From contig JAGCGH010000008.1 of assembly GCA_017649705.1 (NCBI GenBank), forward strand, positions 1 to 40,917: DNA of 40,917 bases, written 5' to 3'. This stretch comes from a bacterium. GTDB taxonomy: Bacteria; Auribacterota; UBA3054. This document shows, one piece after another, positions 7,707-16,311 of this stretch. Each line of letters begins with the position of its first letter. The first letter of the stretch is position 1. The translations under genes and the position numbers were made by a program. The notes below the pieces were generated by a model that worked only from the letters and a program-made list of their open reading frames with translations, did no database searches and was not told the DNA's origin.

Positions 7707-8927
7707 TTACTGCATCATCATGTTCATGTCCAGCATCGGCAGAAGCATAGCCAATATGATAAGCGTGACCACGCCCGCCAGGCAGACGATGATAAGCGGC
7801 TCAAGGGTGGAGGTGGCGGCCTTCAGGGCGCGCTTGGTCTGTTTTTCATAGCTTTCCGCGATGCGTCCGAGCATCTGCCCCAGGCGGCCGGATTCCTCGC
7901 CCACGGAGATCATGTGGATGACCACGGGAGGAAAGACGCCGCAGGCTCTGAGGGGCTTGGCGATGCGTTCGCCCTCCTTGACGTTCTTGGCCACGGAGTC
8001 GAGGGCGTCCTCGATGATCACGTTGCCGGCGGTGTCCTTGGAAATGTTAAGGGCGGAAAGAATGGGGATGCCGCCGTCCACCAGGGTGCCGAAGGTCCTT
8101 GAGAAGCGGGCGATCGAAATAGCTTTGGTCAGGGGCCCCACGAAGGGCAGCTTAAATTTCAGCTTGTCCATGAAGATCTTGGCCTGCCTGGTCTCCAGCC
8201 ATTTCTTCAGCATGGCCACGCCGACGAAAACAAGGGCCAGGACCAGCCACCAATAGACCACCAGAAAGTCCGAGATGTCGATAAGGGTCTGGGTGATGGC
8301 GGGCAGTTCGGCGTTGAAATCTTTGTAGATGGCCTTGAAACGCGGGATGGCGAAGATCATCAGCGCCGCCACCGCGAGCCCCATGATGCAAGTCAGGGCG
8401 ATGGGATAGACCATGGCCGCCTTGACGTTGGAAATAGTCTCGTGCTCGTCTTCCGTGAAGTCCGCCAAGCGCAGCAGCGACTGTTCCAGAACGCCGCCGG
8501 TCTCGCCCGCCCTGACCATGCTGACGGCCAGGTTGGAAAAGCACTGCGGATGGTCGGCCAGGGCGTCGGCCAGGGTGGAGCCGGCCTGGACCTTGTCCTT
8601 GATGCCTCCCAGGATCTCCTTGAAGGCGGGATCGTCCTCCTGCTCCAGGAGTGCGCTCAGAGACCTTACCAGCGGCAGCTTGGCCTGGGTAAGGGTCGAC
8701 ATCTGCCTGAGGAAGTCCACCACTTTCTCATGCTTGACTTTGCGGCGCTTCTTGGGCAGCTCGACCTTGACCGCGGCTTCCGCCACGGCGTCGCCTTCGT
8801 AAAGCCTGGTGATAAAAATGCGCTTGGCCTGCAGCTGGGCTTTCGCTTCGGAAATGTTGTTGCAGATAAGCGTTCCCTGGGCTGGCTGCCCCTGGGCGTT
8901 CAAACCTTCGTAGGAAAAAGACGGCAT
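7707..8927 (-). CDS. gspF: Type II secretion inner-membrane platform protein GspF
   Basis: This 406-residue protein is the polytopic platform that couples the secretion ATPase to pseudopilus assembly. Two GspF/PilC-type domains are visible. The first contains FLRQMSTLTQAKLPLVRSLSALLEQE, and AVSMVRAGETGGVLEQSLLRLADF and the second contains FSRTFGTLVDGGIPILSALNI and IHMISVGEESGRLGQMLGRIAESYE. Membrane helices lie near residues 165-195, 215-240 and 375-400. The N-terminus MPSFSYEGLNAQGQPAQGTL is the standard GspF start. A 69-bp gap holding a strong hairpin separates it from pfp. Confidence 0.93.
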   Translation of the reverse strand: MPSFSYEGLNAQGQPAQGTLICNNISEAKAQLQAKRIFITRLYEGDAVAEAAVKVELPKKRRKVKHEKVVDFLRQMSTLTQAKLPLVRSLSALLEQEDDPAFKEILGGIKDKVQAGSTLADALADHPQCFSNLAVSMVRAGETGGVLEQSLLRLADFTEDEHETISNVKAAMVYPIALTCIMGLAVAALMIFAIPRFKAIYKDFNAELPAITQTLIDISDFLVVYWWLVLALVFVGVAMLKKWLETRQAKIFMDKLKFKLPFVGPLTKAISIARFSRTFGTLVDGGIPILSALNISKDTAGNVIIEDALDSVAKNVKEGERIAKPLRACGVFPPVVIHMISVGEESGRLGQMLGRIAESYEKQTKRALKAATSTLEPLIIVCLAGVVTLIILAMLLPMLDMNMMMQ

Positions 8928-8950
8928 GAAATCTTGTTTTCAGTTAGTGT

Positions 8951-8981
8951 CCCTTCGGGGAGGTTTCGCCTCCCCGAAGGG
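8951..8981 (-). terminator. Strong hairpin between pfp and gspF without a T-run
   Basis: A perfect 13-bp inverted repeat (8951-8963 with 8969-8981) has a 5-nt loop. It sits 15 bp after the pfp stop. Read in the direction of transcription it is not followed by a run of T. It is therefore more likely a stabilising or partial-attenuation structure than a full terminator, perhaps setting a lower level for the downstream gsp genes. Confidence 0.6.
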
Positions 8982-8996
8982 AAAAGTGAAGAGGAA

Positions 8997-10649
8997 CTAC
9001 TTCTTCTGTTCCAGGGCGAGCGTCTTCGTGGTGGCGTCGCAGACCGCGGCGGGGCCCCAGTACTGGATGGCGCCGGGATCCTGGTAGGATTCGGTCATGG
9101 CCCACTCCTGCCTGTTGGCGGCAAGCGTCTTGAAGGGCTTGCCCTTCAGGTCCACCAGAGCCTTCCTGATGACGGGCTTGTCTTTGCCGTGACGATGCTC
9201 CATGTTCATCATCATGGTCAGGGGCACGCCGCCGGGGACCCACTTCTCCGCGGGAGCGGAGAGGTTCTTAAGGGTGGACATGTAGCCGTTGGCGCCGGCC
9301 TTTATGAGAGCCGCGGCGTTGAAGCCCAGTCCGTAGCAGTAGTCGGCGTCGAAGTTGGAGGGGGAGGCGCAGCGGCCTTCGTAGCCGAAGAAGTGGGAAA
9401 GGGCGCTGAATTTGCCGGTGTATTTGCCGGCTTTCTTGAGATCCCTAAGGGAGTCGCCCACCAAGTCAATGAGCAGCTTGTCGGTCTCGATGCGGGAGAC
9501 CTGCACGTTGCCGTGGGGGTCCCTGTCCATCAGAAGCTGGCTCTGGATAAGGATGGGCAGTGAAGAGAAGACCTGGGAGGACGCGGCGGTCAGGTTCTTG
9601 TTGACGAACTGGAGCTTGTCGTCCATGGAGAGGGCGGCAAAGTCGTCCTTGCCCGCCAGCAGGTCGTTAAGTTCGGCGATGAGTTTCTTGACTTCCGGGA
9701 TGAACTCGATGAGGCCTTCCGGAATGACTATGACGCCGAAGTTCTTCTTCATTTCCGCCCTTCTCACAACGGCATCGGTGATGCTCTTCACCACCTGGCT
9801 GAGCGTCATCTTCTTTTCAGCGATCTCTTCGGAGATGAAGGTAAGGTTCGGCTGGGTCTGCAGGGCGACTTCCAGCGTGATGTGGCTGGCGCTGCGGCCC
9901 ATCAGTTTGATGAAGTGCCAGTATTTCTTGGCGCTGTTGGCGTCGCGGCAGATGTTGCCCACCAGTTCGGAATAAACTTTGGAAGCGGTATCGAAGCCGA
10001 AGGAGGTGCCGATCTCGCTGTTCTTGAGGTCGCCGTCGATGGTCTTGGGAACGCCGATCACGGTGATGGGAGAGCCTTTTCCGGCGATGTATTCCGCCAG
10101 CATGCAGGCGTTGGTGTTGGAGTCGTCGCCGCCCACGATGACCAGGGCGTCGAGCTTGTGGGACTGCATGGTGGAGAGAGCGCTCTTAAACTGCTCTTCC
10201 GTTTCAAGTTTCGTTCTGCCGGAGCCGATGATGTCGAAGCCGCCGGTGTTGCGGTAGTCTTTCACGAAGGCGGGGGTGAGCTCCACGAACTTGTCTTCGA
10301 TAAGGCCGGAGGGGCCGCCCAGGAAGCCTATGAGAACGCTTTTGGGGGAAGCGGAGCGAATGCCGTCAAGAAGACCGGAGACCACGTTGTGGCCGCCGGG
10401 AGCCTGGCCGCCGGAGAGGACCACGCCCACCCTGTAGGGCTTGTTCTCGCTTTTGACCGCTTTGGCGAAAGTCAGGGTCGGCTTGCCGTAAATGTGGGGG
10501 AAAAGCTTTTTGATCTCGCCCGCCTGAGCCACCGCCTTGGTGGTCTTGAGAACGGGTTTGGCCTGGACCTTCAGACCCGCCTTCTGAAAAAGGGCGGGAA
10601 GCTTCGGCTGGTACTTGGCGCGATTGACAGTGAAACTTGATTTTGTCAT
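8997..10649 (-). CDS. pfp: Diphosphate-fructose-6-phosphate 1-phosphotransferase (PPi-dependent phosphofructokinase, long type)
   Basis: This 550-residue cytoplasmic enzyme reversibly phosphorylates fructose 6-phosphate with pyrophosphate in place of ATP. The family motifs are [13 protein letters not shown] (78-87), [10 protein letters not shown] with Asp at 175-176 (the residues that favour PPi over ATP), [11 protein letters not shown] with the catalytic Asp at 205, and [13 protein letters not shown] (248-260). The length and N-terminal extension match the long PFP class found in plants, spirochaetes and chlamydiae. An AAGGA ribosome site precedes the ATG. A promoter-like TTGAAA-16-TATAAA lies just upstream inside the end of the phosphatase gene. 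Its presence suggests PPi-saving or reversible glycolysis. Confidence 0.95.
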   Translation of the reverse strand: MTKSSFTVNRAKYQPKLPALFQKAGLKVQAKPVLKTTKAVAQAGEIKKLFPHIYGKPTLTFAKAVKSENKPYRVGVVLSGGQAPGGHNVVSGLLDGIRSASPKSVLIGFLGGPSGLIEDKFVELTPAFVKDYRNTGGFDIIGSGRTKLETEEQFKSALSTMQSHKLDALVIVGGDDSNTNACMLAEYIAGKGSPITVIGVPKTIDGDLKNSEIGTSFGFDTASKVYSELVGNICRDANSAKKYWHFIKLMGRSASHITLEVALQTQPNLTFISEEIAEKKMTLSQVVKSITDAVVRRAEMKKNFGVIVIPEGLIEFIPEVKKLIAELNDLLAGKDDFAALSMDDKLQFVNKNLTAASSQVFSSLPILIQSQLLMDRDPHGNVQVSRIETDKLLIDLVGDSLRDLKKAGKYTGKFSALSHFFGYEGRCASPSNFDADYCYGLGFNAAALIKAGANGYMSTLKNLSAPAEKWVPGGVPLTMMMNMEHRHGKDKPVIRKALVDLKGKPFKTLAANRQEWAMTESYQDPGAIQYWGPAAVCDATTKTLALEQKK

Positions 10650-10659
10650 AACAATTCCT

Positions 10660-10687
10660 TTTATATTGATGGTTAAAGATTTTTCAA
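10660..10687 (-). promoter_or_regulatory. Possible internal promoter for pfp
   Basis: On the minus strand TTGAAA (10687-10682) is separated by 16 bp from TATAAA (10665-10660), about 11 bp before the pfp start codon. It overlaps the end of the preceding gene. This would allow pfp and the gsp genes to be transcribed apart from valS. Confidence 0.45.
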
Positions 10688-11457
10688 GATCCCTTTATTT
10701 TTTTCAATTCTTCGAAAACTCCCGGAGCGGCTCCCAGGAAGTCGAATGTCCCCTTCTCCTCCCCTTCCGTAACGGAAAACTCTCCCCCGGCTTCCTTAAG
10801 GATCAGGGCTCCCGCCGCGAAATCCCAAAGGTAAAGCCCCTGGTCGAGATAGCCGTCGCACTGCCCCATGGCCAGGGCCGCCAGGTCAAGCGTGGCGCAG
10901 CACTTGAACCTTACGCTGTGGATCCTCGCCACTATAGGTTCCAGCTTCCGCCAGTGGGAGACGATGTCTTTTCCTTTTCCGCAGCCGACGAAGACCATGG
11001 ACTCTTCCAGCGCTTTCGTATTGGAAACTCGCATCGGCTTCCCGTCGCGCCACGCCCCTTGGCCTTTGGCTGCGGAATAGGTGATTTTGGAATTGGGGTC
11101 GAAGATCACTCCGACTTCCGCTTCGCCGTTCCAGTACCAAGCCGCGGTCACGGCGAAATATTTTATGCCGTGGGAAAAATTGATGGTCCCGTCCAGGGGA
11201 TCCAAGACCCAGCAGCCGCCCGAGGTCTCCAAGACGCCGCCTTCCTCTTCGCCCATGACCGCGTCCTCCGGACGCTTGGCAGCGAGGAAAGTCCTGATGG
11301 CTTCTTCGCTCTCTATGTCCGCCTGGGATTTGATGTCGTGGGGCAGGATGTCTTTGCGCACTTCCGATCCGAAAAGGGCGGAAAGCCTCTCCCCTCCCAG
11401 GCGGCAGGCCTCGATGGCGACGGATAGGATCTCTTGGCTTGCTGGTCTTATGGTCAT
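10684..11457 (-). CDS. Inositol monophosphatase family phosphatase
   Basis: This 257-residue enzyme is of the Mg-dependent, lithium-sensitive phosphatase superfamily (IMPase, CysQ, HisN relatives). The metal-binding motifs are [21 protein letters not shown] and, near the end, [18 protein letters not shown]. The substrate cannot be fixed from sequence: inositol phosphate, histidinol phosphate or PAP are all possible. I chose the ATG at 11457 because it overlaps the upstream stop as ATGA and gives the normal length. The longer open frame reaching 11556 adds 33 residues rich in Arg, His and Gly and without homology, which lie inside the upstream gene. Confidence 0.9.
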   Translation of the reverse strand: MTIRPASQEILSVAIEACRLGGERLSALFGSEVRKDILPHDIKSQADIESEEAIRTFLAAKRPEDAVMGEEEGGVLETSGGCWVLDPLDGTINFSHGIKYFAVTAAWYWNGEAEVGVIFDPNSKITYSAAKGQGAWRDGKPMRVSNTKALEESMVFVGCGKGKDIVSHWRKLEPIVARIHSVRFKCCATLDLAALAMGQCDGYLDQGLYLWDFAAGALILKEAGGEFSVTEGEEKGTFDFLGAAPGVFEELKKIKGS

Positions 11458-14400
11458 TTCTTTTCGCTCTCCCCTATGATGTCGCCAAGGCCCAGCTGGG
11501 TGAGGTTCGGCACGATCTTGTAACTGGCCGTGATGGCCCTTAGAGCCTTCACGCATTCCTCCAGGTCTTTCCTGTTGGTCAAAAATTCCCTGATCTTGTC
11601 GGCTTCGGAACGGATGACGTTGTGGTTTATGGAGGAGACGGTGGTGTTTTCCAAGAGGGAGTTCATCTCTGAGAGCGCGTACTGCTGGCGCCAGTCGCAG
11701 ACACCGATGTATTTCTCGAAGCTTTCCTGAGCGGTCTTCAGCTGAGCGAGTTTTTCCGTCAACTGCTGATGTCCGTCCACTATGCTGGGGGTGGGGTTCT
11801 TCTGCCTTATCGTGGCAAGGGCCGCCACCAGGTCGGAATACTGCTTGACTACCCGCTTCAGTTCGGCGAGGATCTTTTGGTTGTTCTCCCTTTCGGAAGA
11901 ACTGTAAGCGTACATCTTTTTCAGGAGCGCCTTGAGGTTCTTTATGGAGTTGTTGATGGTATAGGTGGAGTCTATCCTCTGCTCCCTTTTGTCCTTGGCG
12001 ATGATGGTGTGCTTGCTGGCCTGGATGGCCAGCGCGTCCAAAGAGTCGACCGCCGCCCTCAGAACGGCGTCGTAAGTCTCGGCGTTCTTAGGCGAGATCT
12101 CCGCCAGCTTGACCTTCTGCTGGCCGTCGGTCCTGGGCTTGGTGTCGAATTCCAGGTCGTAGTTGGCCATCACTTCCCTGATGACGTTGTTTTCCAAAAC
12201 CAGCTTCCTCAAGACTTCATCCTCGCTCAGGGCAAGGTTGTAAAGCGAGAAGGTCCAGTATTTCTTGGCGTCCGTGGCCAGCGCGGAGGGGCCGTTCTGG
12301 CAGTTGGCGAAGAAGCGCAGGGTGTTTTCCCATTCCTCGGCGGTGTAGAGGATCATGCCGTACATGAAGTTGAATTCCGGATTCGAGCCGTAGGCTTCCA
12401 TGCAGCGCTCGAAATACGTCCTGGCCTCGGCGAAATTCTTGGCGGCGTAGAGTTCCTTGGCCTTGAAGAAATAGCACTCCATCAGGCGCCGTCTGTCGAT
12501 GATGGGATGCATCGGGCGCATGGCCAGATATTTTTGGTAATAGGTCAGCGCCAGGGAAAGGTCCTGGTTCTCGTAAGCCGCGTCGCCCAGGGCGGCGTAG
12601 CATTCCTCCAGCTTGTCAGCCATGGCGACTTTGACCGCCGGGTCTTCCTGGATCGCCATCTCTATTTTGTTCAGGGCCGCCCTGTAGCTCTTGTTTTGGA
12701 AAAGCTCGTTGGCCTGGGTGGTGAAGAGCCTGGCGTTGCATTCCCTCCTGAGCTTCAAAACGACTTCCTTGACCTTCTCGTATTCCTTGGTCTGAGAATA
12801 GCCGCGCTCCAGAAGGTCGATCATCTGGACCACCGCTGTCTCGTTGGAGAGCGCCTGGGTGCCGAGTATCTCCTTCACCTGCTGCTGGGCCCTGATCTCG
12901 TTGATCTGGGCGCCGGTTTTGTTCAAGGATTCGTCCACGCCGACCGAGGCGGAGGTTCCGCCGTACTCGTTCCTGATCTTAAGATAAATGTTGTAGGCTT
13001 CCTCGTAGCGCTGCGCGATCTCGGCGTCTTGGGCGCTCTTCTTGAGGACTTTTGCGTCCTCCTCCCTCAGGGCGTTGGCCTGCTCCCGGCAGGCGTTGAT
13101 CCTGGGCTGGTAAATGTCCATCGCCTCGGGATACTTGCTGGTGAGCTGGTTGAGATGGTTGTTCATCTCGTTCCACTGGTGCGCGTTCTTGAAGTTTTCG
13201 GCGAGAGTCATCTCTTTCTGCGACTCGTCCCTGGTCAGATCGATGATCTTCTGTTTGGCCGGCTGGTAAAGAGTGGAGCTGGGGTAATTCGCCATCAGCT
13301 GCCTGAGCCTTTCTATGGCGGCGTCAAACTGGTTGAGCTCGCAGAATTTTTCCGCGTCGTCCATAAGTTTCTTGGAACGCATCTCGATGAGGAAAGGATC
13401 GCTCGCCTTTTCCAAAACCGTCAGGCGTTCCTTGACCTTGGAGTTCGGGAAGACCGTCTGGATGTTCTCGATGATCTTCTGGCATTTCAGGTAGTCTTCC
13501 TTCCGGAAGGCCTCCTCCGCGGCTTTGGCGATGTCGTCGGAGATCTCGTTCTCCATTACCTGATATACGCTGCGTTCTGATTTTTCGATGTCCAGGGGCA
13601 TCTTTTGTTTGGTTATCGGCTCGCCCTTGGTGTCGGCAGAATAGAGGTAGCCCTCCTGGTCGATCCAGAAAGTTTTGTTGCCGGTGATCCCGTAGGTCTC
13701 AGGAGTGGCGCAGAGCTCGAAGCCGTCCTCGTCCGCGCGCTGGACCGTCAAAAGGTATCCCCTTCTCAGGGGCTGCTGCGCCAGTTCCCGCAGGGTCTCC
13801 TCGCGGTAGGATATGCTTTCCAGCTGGTCGAAGGTGGCGTATTCTCCGTCCAGATCGCCGTTCACGTCTATAAGTATGGCGTTCCTGACGTAGACCTGGG
13901 CCGTCACGATGTTGTTCATGAAGCGGGAAATGAAGGCTTCGTTGCGGGCGATCCTGTTCTTGTTCATATCCTGCCAGACCAGGGCCGCGATCAAACCGCC
14001 TATCAGGATCCACCAGACCAGGGAGCAGAAGATGCCCGCCCAGGCGCTCCGGCGGGAGACATTGTTGATGCCTCTCTTGGAAAGCGCGATCACGCCGAGG
14101 ATGAAGCCGATCAGCTGGCCGCAGAGAAGAATGAGCGGACCGCAGGAACCGAAGATGACCGAAAGGCGCGCCGTGGTGTCCACCCGCTCCTCCTTTTCCT
14201 CCATCTCAAGCGTCACGGCGTCCAGCGAATGCATCGAAGCCATGGAGTTCCCTGGGGAGACCATGACTTCGCCGTGGGCGGAAAAAGTGTCCGCGGATGG
14301 CAGTTCCTCCGCTTCCACAGTGGGGATCTTCTCGCCGGCGGAAACGATTCCTTTGTCCGTCGCCACGCTGTCCTGCACAATGAGAAGCTTGACGTCCCCG

Positions 14401-14642
14401 ATCTCCAGACAGTTTCCCACCCTCAGCTGGGCTCTCGTTTGCATCCTTCCGTCCAGGGAGAAGCCCAGGCCGCTCAGATCCTCGGCGAACCAGGCTCCCT
14501 CCATGAAGAAAAGCGTCGCGTGGTAGGGCGCGGCCCCGGGCAGGCAGACGATGTTCTCGGCTGCCGAACCGATGGTGGCGGCGGTCCCCTTGATCAGAAG
14601 GACCTTGCTTTCCTTGGTGTTTGGCTGAAGGATAAGTTGCAT
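11454..14642 (-). CDS. FHA-like / double-TM / pilin-like / TPR membrane protein
   Basis: This 1062-residue protein has an unusual order of parts. Residues 1-95 resemble an FHA domain, but the conserved Arg, Ser and Asn that bind phosphothreonine are changed (IGSAAEN, GAAPYHATL, DLSGLGF). An acidic linker is followed by two membrane helices (about 160-187 and 201-225). Residues 230-345 resemble the globular part of a pseudopilin or DUF2950-type module (GDLDGEYATFDQL, FELCATPETYGITGNKTFWIDQEGYLYSAD). Residues 350-800 are TPR-like repeats (AEEAFRKEDYLKCQKIIENI, AANELFQNKSYRAALNKIE). The rest is helical with coiled-coil character. The N-terminus should face the cytoplasm, and with two helices so should the rest unless the first hydrophobic segment is not inserted. 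The specific function is unknown. Its operon position before the gsp genes hints at a secretion or envelope scaffold. Confidence 0.8.
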   Translation of the reverse strand: MQLILQPNTKESKVLLIKGTAATIGSAAENIVCLPGAAPYHATLFFMEGAWFAEDLSGLGFSLDGRMQTRAQLRVGNCLEIGDVKLLIVQDSVATDKGIVSAGEKIPTVEAEELPSADTFSAHGEVMVSPGNSMASMHSLDAVTLEMEEKEERVDTTARLSVIFGSCGPLILLCGQLIGFILGVIALSKRGINNVSRRSAWAGIFCSLVWWILIGGLIAALVWQDMNKNRIARNEAFISRFMNNIVTAQVYVRNAILIDVNGDLDGEYATFDQLESISYREETLRELAQQPLRRGYLLTVQRADEDGFELCATPETYGITGNKTFWIDQEGYLYSADTKGEPITKQKMPLDIEKSERSVYQVMENEISDDIAKAAEEAFRKEDYLKCQKIIENIQTVFPNSKVKERLTVLEKASDPFLIEMRSKKLMDDAEKFCELNQFDAAIERLRQLMANYPSSTLYQPAKQKIIDLTRDESQKEMTLAENFKNAHQWNEMNNHLNQLTSKYPEAMDIYQPRINACREQANALREEDAKVLKKSAQDAEIAQRYEEAYNIYLKIRNEYGGTSASVGVDESLNKTGAQINEIRAQQQVKEILGTQALSNETAVVQMIDLLERGYSQTKEYEKVKEVVLKLRRECNARLFTTQANELFQNKSYRAALNKIEMAIQEDPAVKVAMADKLEECYAALGDAAYENQDLSLALTYYQKYLAMRPMHPIIDRRRLMECYFFKAKELYAAKNFAEARTYFERCMEAYGSNPEFNFMYGMILYTAEEWENTLRFFANCQNGPSALATDAKKYWTFSLYNLALSEDEVLRKLVLENNVIREVMANYDLEFDTKPRTDGQQKVKLAEISPKNAETYDAVLRAAVDSLDALAIQASKHTIIAKDKREQRIDSTYTINNSIKNLKALLKKMYAYSSSERENNQKILAELKRVVKQYSDLVAALATIRQKNPTPSIVDGHQQLTEKLAQLKTAQESFEKYIGVCDWRQQYALSEMNSLLENTTVSSINHNVIRSEADKIREFLTNRKDLEECVKALRAITASYKIVPNLTQLGLGDIIGESEKK

Positions 14643-14658
14643 AAAAGTTACGTCGGTC

Positions 14659-15273
14659 TTACAGTGAGAAGAGAGAATATCCCCATTGGTTCAAAAGTTC
14701 TTCCAAGGTGCGGATCGGGAAACCCACAACGTTGTAGTAGTCTCCGTCGATGGAAGAGATGATGAGCGACCCGGCGTCCTGGATGGCGTAGGCTCCGGCT
14801 TTGTCCAGCGGATCCTCCAGAGAGAAATAGCGCTCTATCTCCTCTTTGCCGAGCCGGCACATCGTCACTTCCGTGGCGCAGAAATTGGAGATGGTCTCCT
14901 CCCTGCCGTTCTCAAGCTTTACGAGCGCCAGGCCGGAATAGACCATGTGCGTTCTTCCCTGAAGCTTCGTTATCATGGCCCTAGCCTCCTCGAGGTCAGA
15001 TGGCTTTCCCAGGATCTCCTTTCCCAGGACCACGATGGTGTCGCAGCCCACGATGACGGTGGTCTTGCCCTCAGTATCCTTAAGGTCCTTCGCCACCGCC
15101 AGGGCTTTTTCCTTGGCCAGACGCGCCACGAGGGCTATGGGCTCCTCGGCGCCGGTTATGGTCTCCTCCACCCTGGGAGCGCGGACTTCAAAGGGCGCCT
15201 TCAGGCGCTCCAGCATCATTTTGCGTCTCGGGGATGCGGAAGCCAGTATGAAACGTTCGGGAAATTTCGGCAT
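14659..15273 (-). CDS. maf: Maf family nucleoside triphosphate pyrophosphatase
   Basis: This 204-residue cytoplasmic enzyme hydrolyses non-canonical or modified nucleoside triphosphates to monophosphate and PPi, and in other bacteria is linked to septum control. The Maf signatures are ILASASPRRKMMLERL (residues 9-24), AKEKALAVAKDL, VIVGCDTIVVL and the C-terminal KAGAYAIQDAGSLIISSIDG followed by DYYNVVGFPI. The Arg-Lys-rich start and the GCDT metal site are intact. It follows the ROK kinase gene by 4 bp and precedes the FHA-like gene by 16 bp. The dTTP/UTP versus 7-methyl-GTP subclass is not certain, though the DAYAIQ-like motif favours the first. Confidence 0.95.
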   Translation of the reverse strand: MPKFPERFILASASPRRKMMLERLKAPFEVRAPRVEETITGAEEPIALVARLAKEKALAVAKDLKDTEGKTTVIVGCDTIVVLGKEILGKPSDLEEARAMITKLQGRTHMVYSGLALVKLENGREETISNFCATEVTMCRLGKEEIERYFSLEDPLDKAGAYAIQDAGSLIISSIDGDYYNVVGFPIRTLEELLNQWGYSLFSL

Positions 15274-15277
15274 GGGT

Positions 15278-16300
15278 TCAGCTCCTTTTGCTGTCCAGGT
15301 GGTCCCAGATAAGTTTCGCGGCGCCGTAGATGCCCGCCGCGTCTCCCAGTTCGGAAACTTTTATTTTGTACTTGGCCGGGCAGTCCGGGGAAACGTAATA
15401 GCGGTCGATCTGCTTTTTAAGCTTGGGCAGGAAGAAATCCGCGGATTTGAACATGCCGCCGCCCAGGGAAATGACGTCCGGGTCGTAGCACTTTGTCAGA
15501 TTGTAAATAAGCAGAGCCAGATACTTCATGCAGTCGTCGATGAGGCGCTTGCACAAAAAGTCGTCCTCGTAGTGTTCGACCATGTCCTTCACGTTGAATT
15601 CCGGCGCGTCGTTGTTTTTGTAGCGCTCCTGGATCTGCGCGATGGTAAGCTTCGGATATCCGCCCAGCACGCTGGGCACGCCGGTCTGCATGGAGAGGTG
15701 GGCGCGGAGGATCATTTTGCCCGGGGAGATGAAGCTTTCCGCGCAGCCGAAGTTGCCGCAGCTGCAGGCCACGTTGGTGCCGTCAGGGCTCACGATGGTG
15801 TGCCCAACTTCCACCGCGTTGAAGAAGGGGCCTCTGAAAACTTTGCCGTTCACCACCAGGCCGGAACCCAAGCCGGTCCCCAGCGCCAGCGCCAGAAGGC
15901 ACTTGGCCCCCTGCCCGGCGCCCTTCCAGTATTCGCCCATGGCGATGACGTTGGCGTCGTTGTCTATCTGCGAGGGAACGCCCGCTTCCTTGCTCAAAAA
16001 CTCGCCCAGTTTCGTGCCGGTCCAGTTGGGAATGTGGGCCTGCATGTAGTCGATGACGCCGGTCGAATTGTTGACGGTGCCGGGAGAGCCGGCGGCGATG
16101 CCCACGATCTTTTTTCCGCTTGACATCTGGACTGAGATGATGGTCTTAAGGGCGGCGAGAAGCGCCTCGCGGCCTTCCGAAGCATGGGAAGGAGTGTAGC
16201 TGAAATCGCTGATGTTGCCTTCCCTGTCCACCAGGTCGGCCTTGAGATTCGTTCCGCCGATGTCGATGGCGATCACGTATTCCTTTTCATTCTTTCGCAT
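15278..16300 (-). CDS. ROK family sugar kinase, probable glucokinase
   Basis: This 340-residue cytoplasmic kinase belongs to the ROK family. The phosphate-binding motif AIDIGGTNLKA is at 11-21 and the catalytic Asp is Asp115 in DNDANVIA. GTGLGSGLVVNG is the adenosine-site loop. The ROK zinc site is His167 plus Cys179, Cys181 and Cys186 in CSCGNFGC. With a full zinc motif and no N-terminal helix-turn-helix it is a kinase and not a NagC-type repressor. Glucose is the likely substrate, but N-acetylmannosamine or other hexoses are possible. It is 11 bp after valS and feeds naturally into the PPi-phosphofructokinase step encoded downstream. Confidence 0.9.
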   Translation of the reverse strand: MRKNEKEYVIAIDIGGTNLKADLVDREGNISDFSYTPSHASEGREALLAALKTIISVQMSSGKKIVGIAAGSPGTVNNSTGVIDYMQAHIPNWTGTKLGEFLSKEAGVPSQIDNDANVIAMGEYWKGAGQGAKCLLALALGTGLGSGLVVNGKVFRGPFFNAVEVGHTIVSPDGTNVACSCGNFGCAESFISPGKMILRAHLSMQTGVPSVLGGYPKLTIAQIQERYKNNDAPEFNVKDMVEHYEDDFLCKRLIDDCMKYLALLIYNLTKCYDPDVISLGGGMFKSADFFLPKLKKQIDRYYVSPDCPAKYKIKVSELGDAAGIYGAAKLIWDHLDSKRS

Positions 16301-16311
16301 TGTTCACCTCG

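Noticed and set aside
11458..11556. Upstream 33-codon extension of the IMPase-like gene
   Set aside because: It lies inside the FHA/TPR gene, has arbitrary composition, and ATG 11457 forms the usual ATGA overlap.
11769..13580. A 603-codon plus-strand frame inside the FHA/TPR gene
   Set aside because: It is antisense to a gene with clear membrane helices and TPRs. The product is Val/Gly/Leu-rich without recognisable domains.
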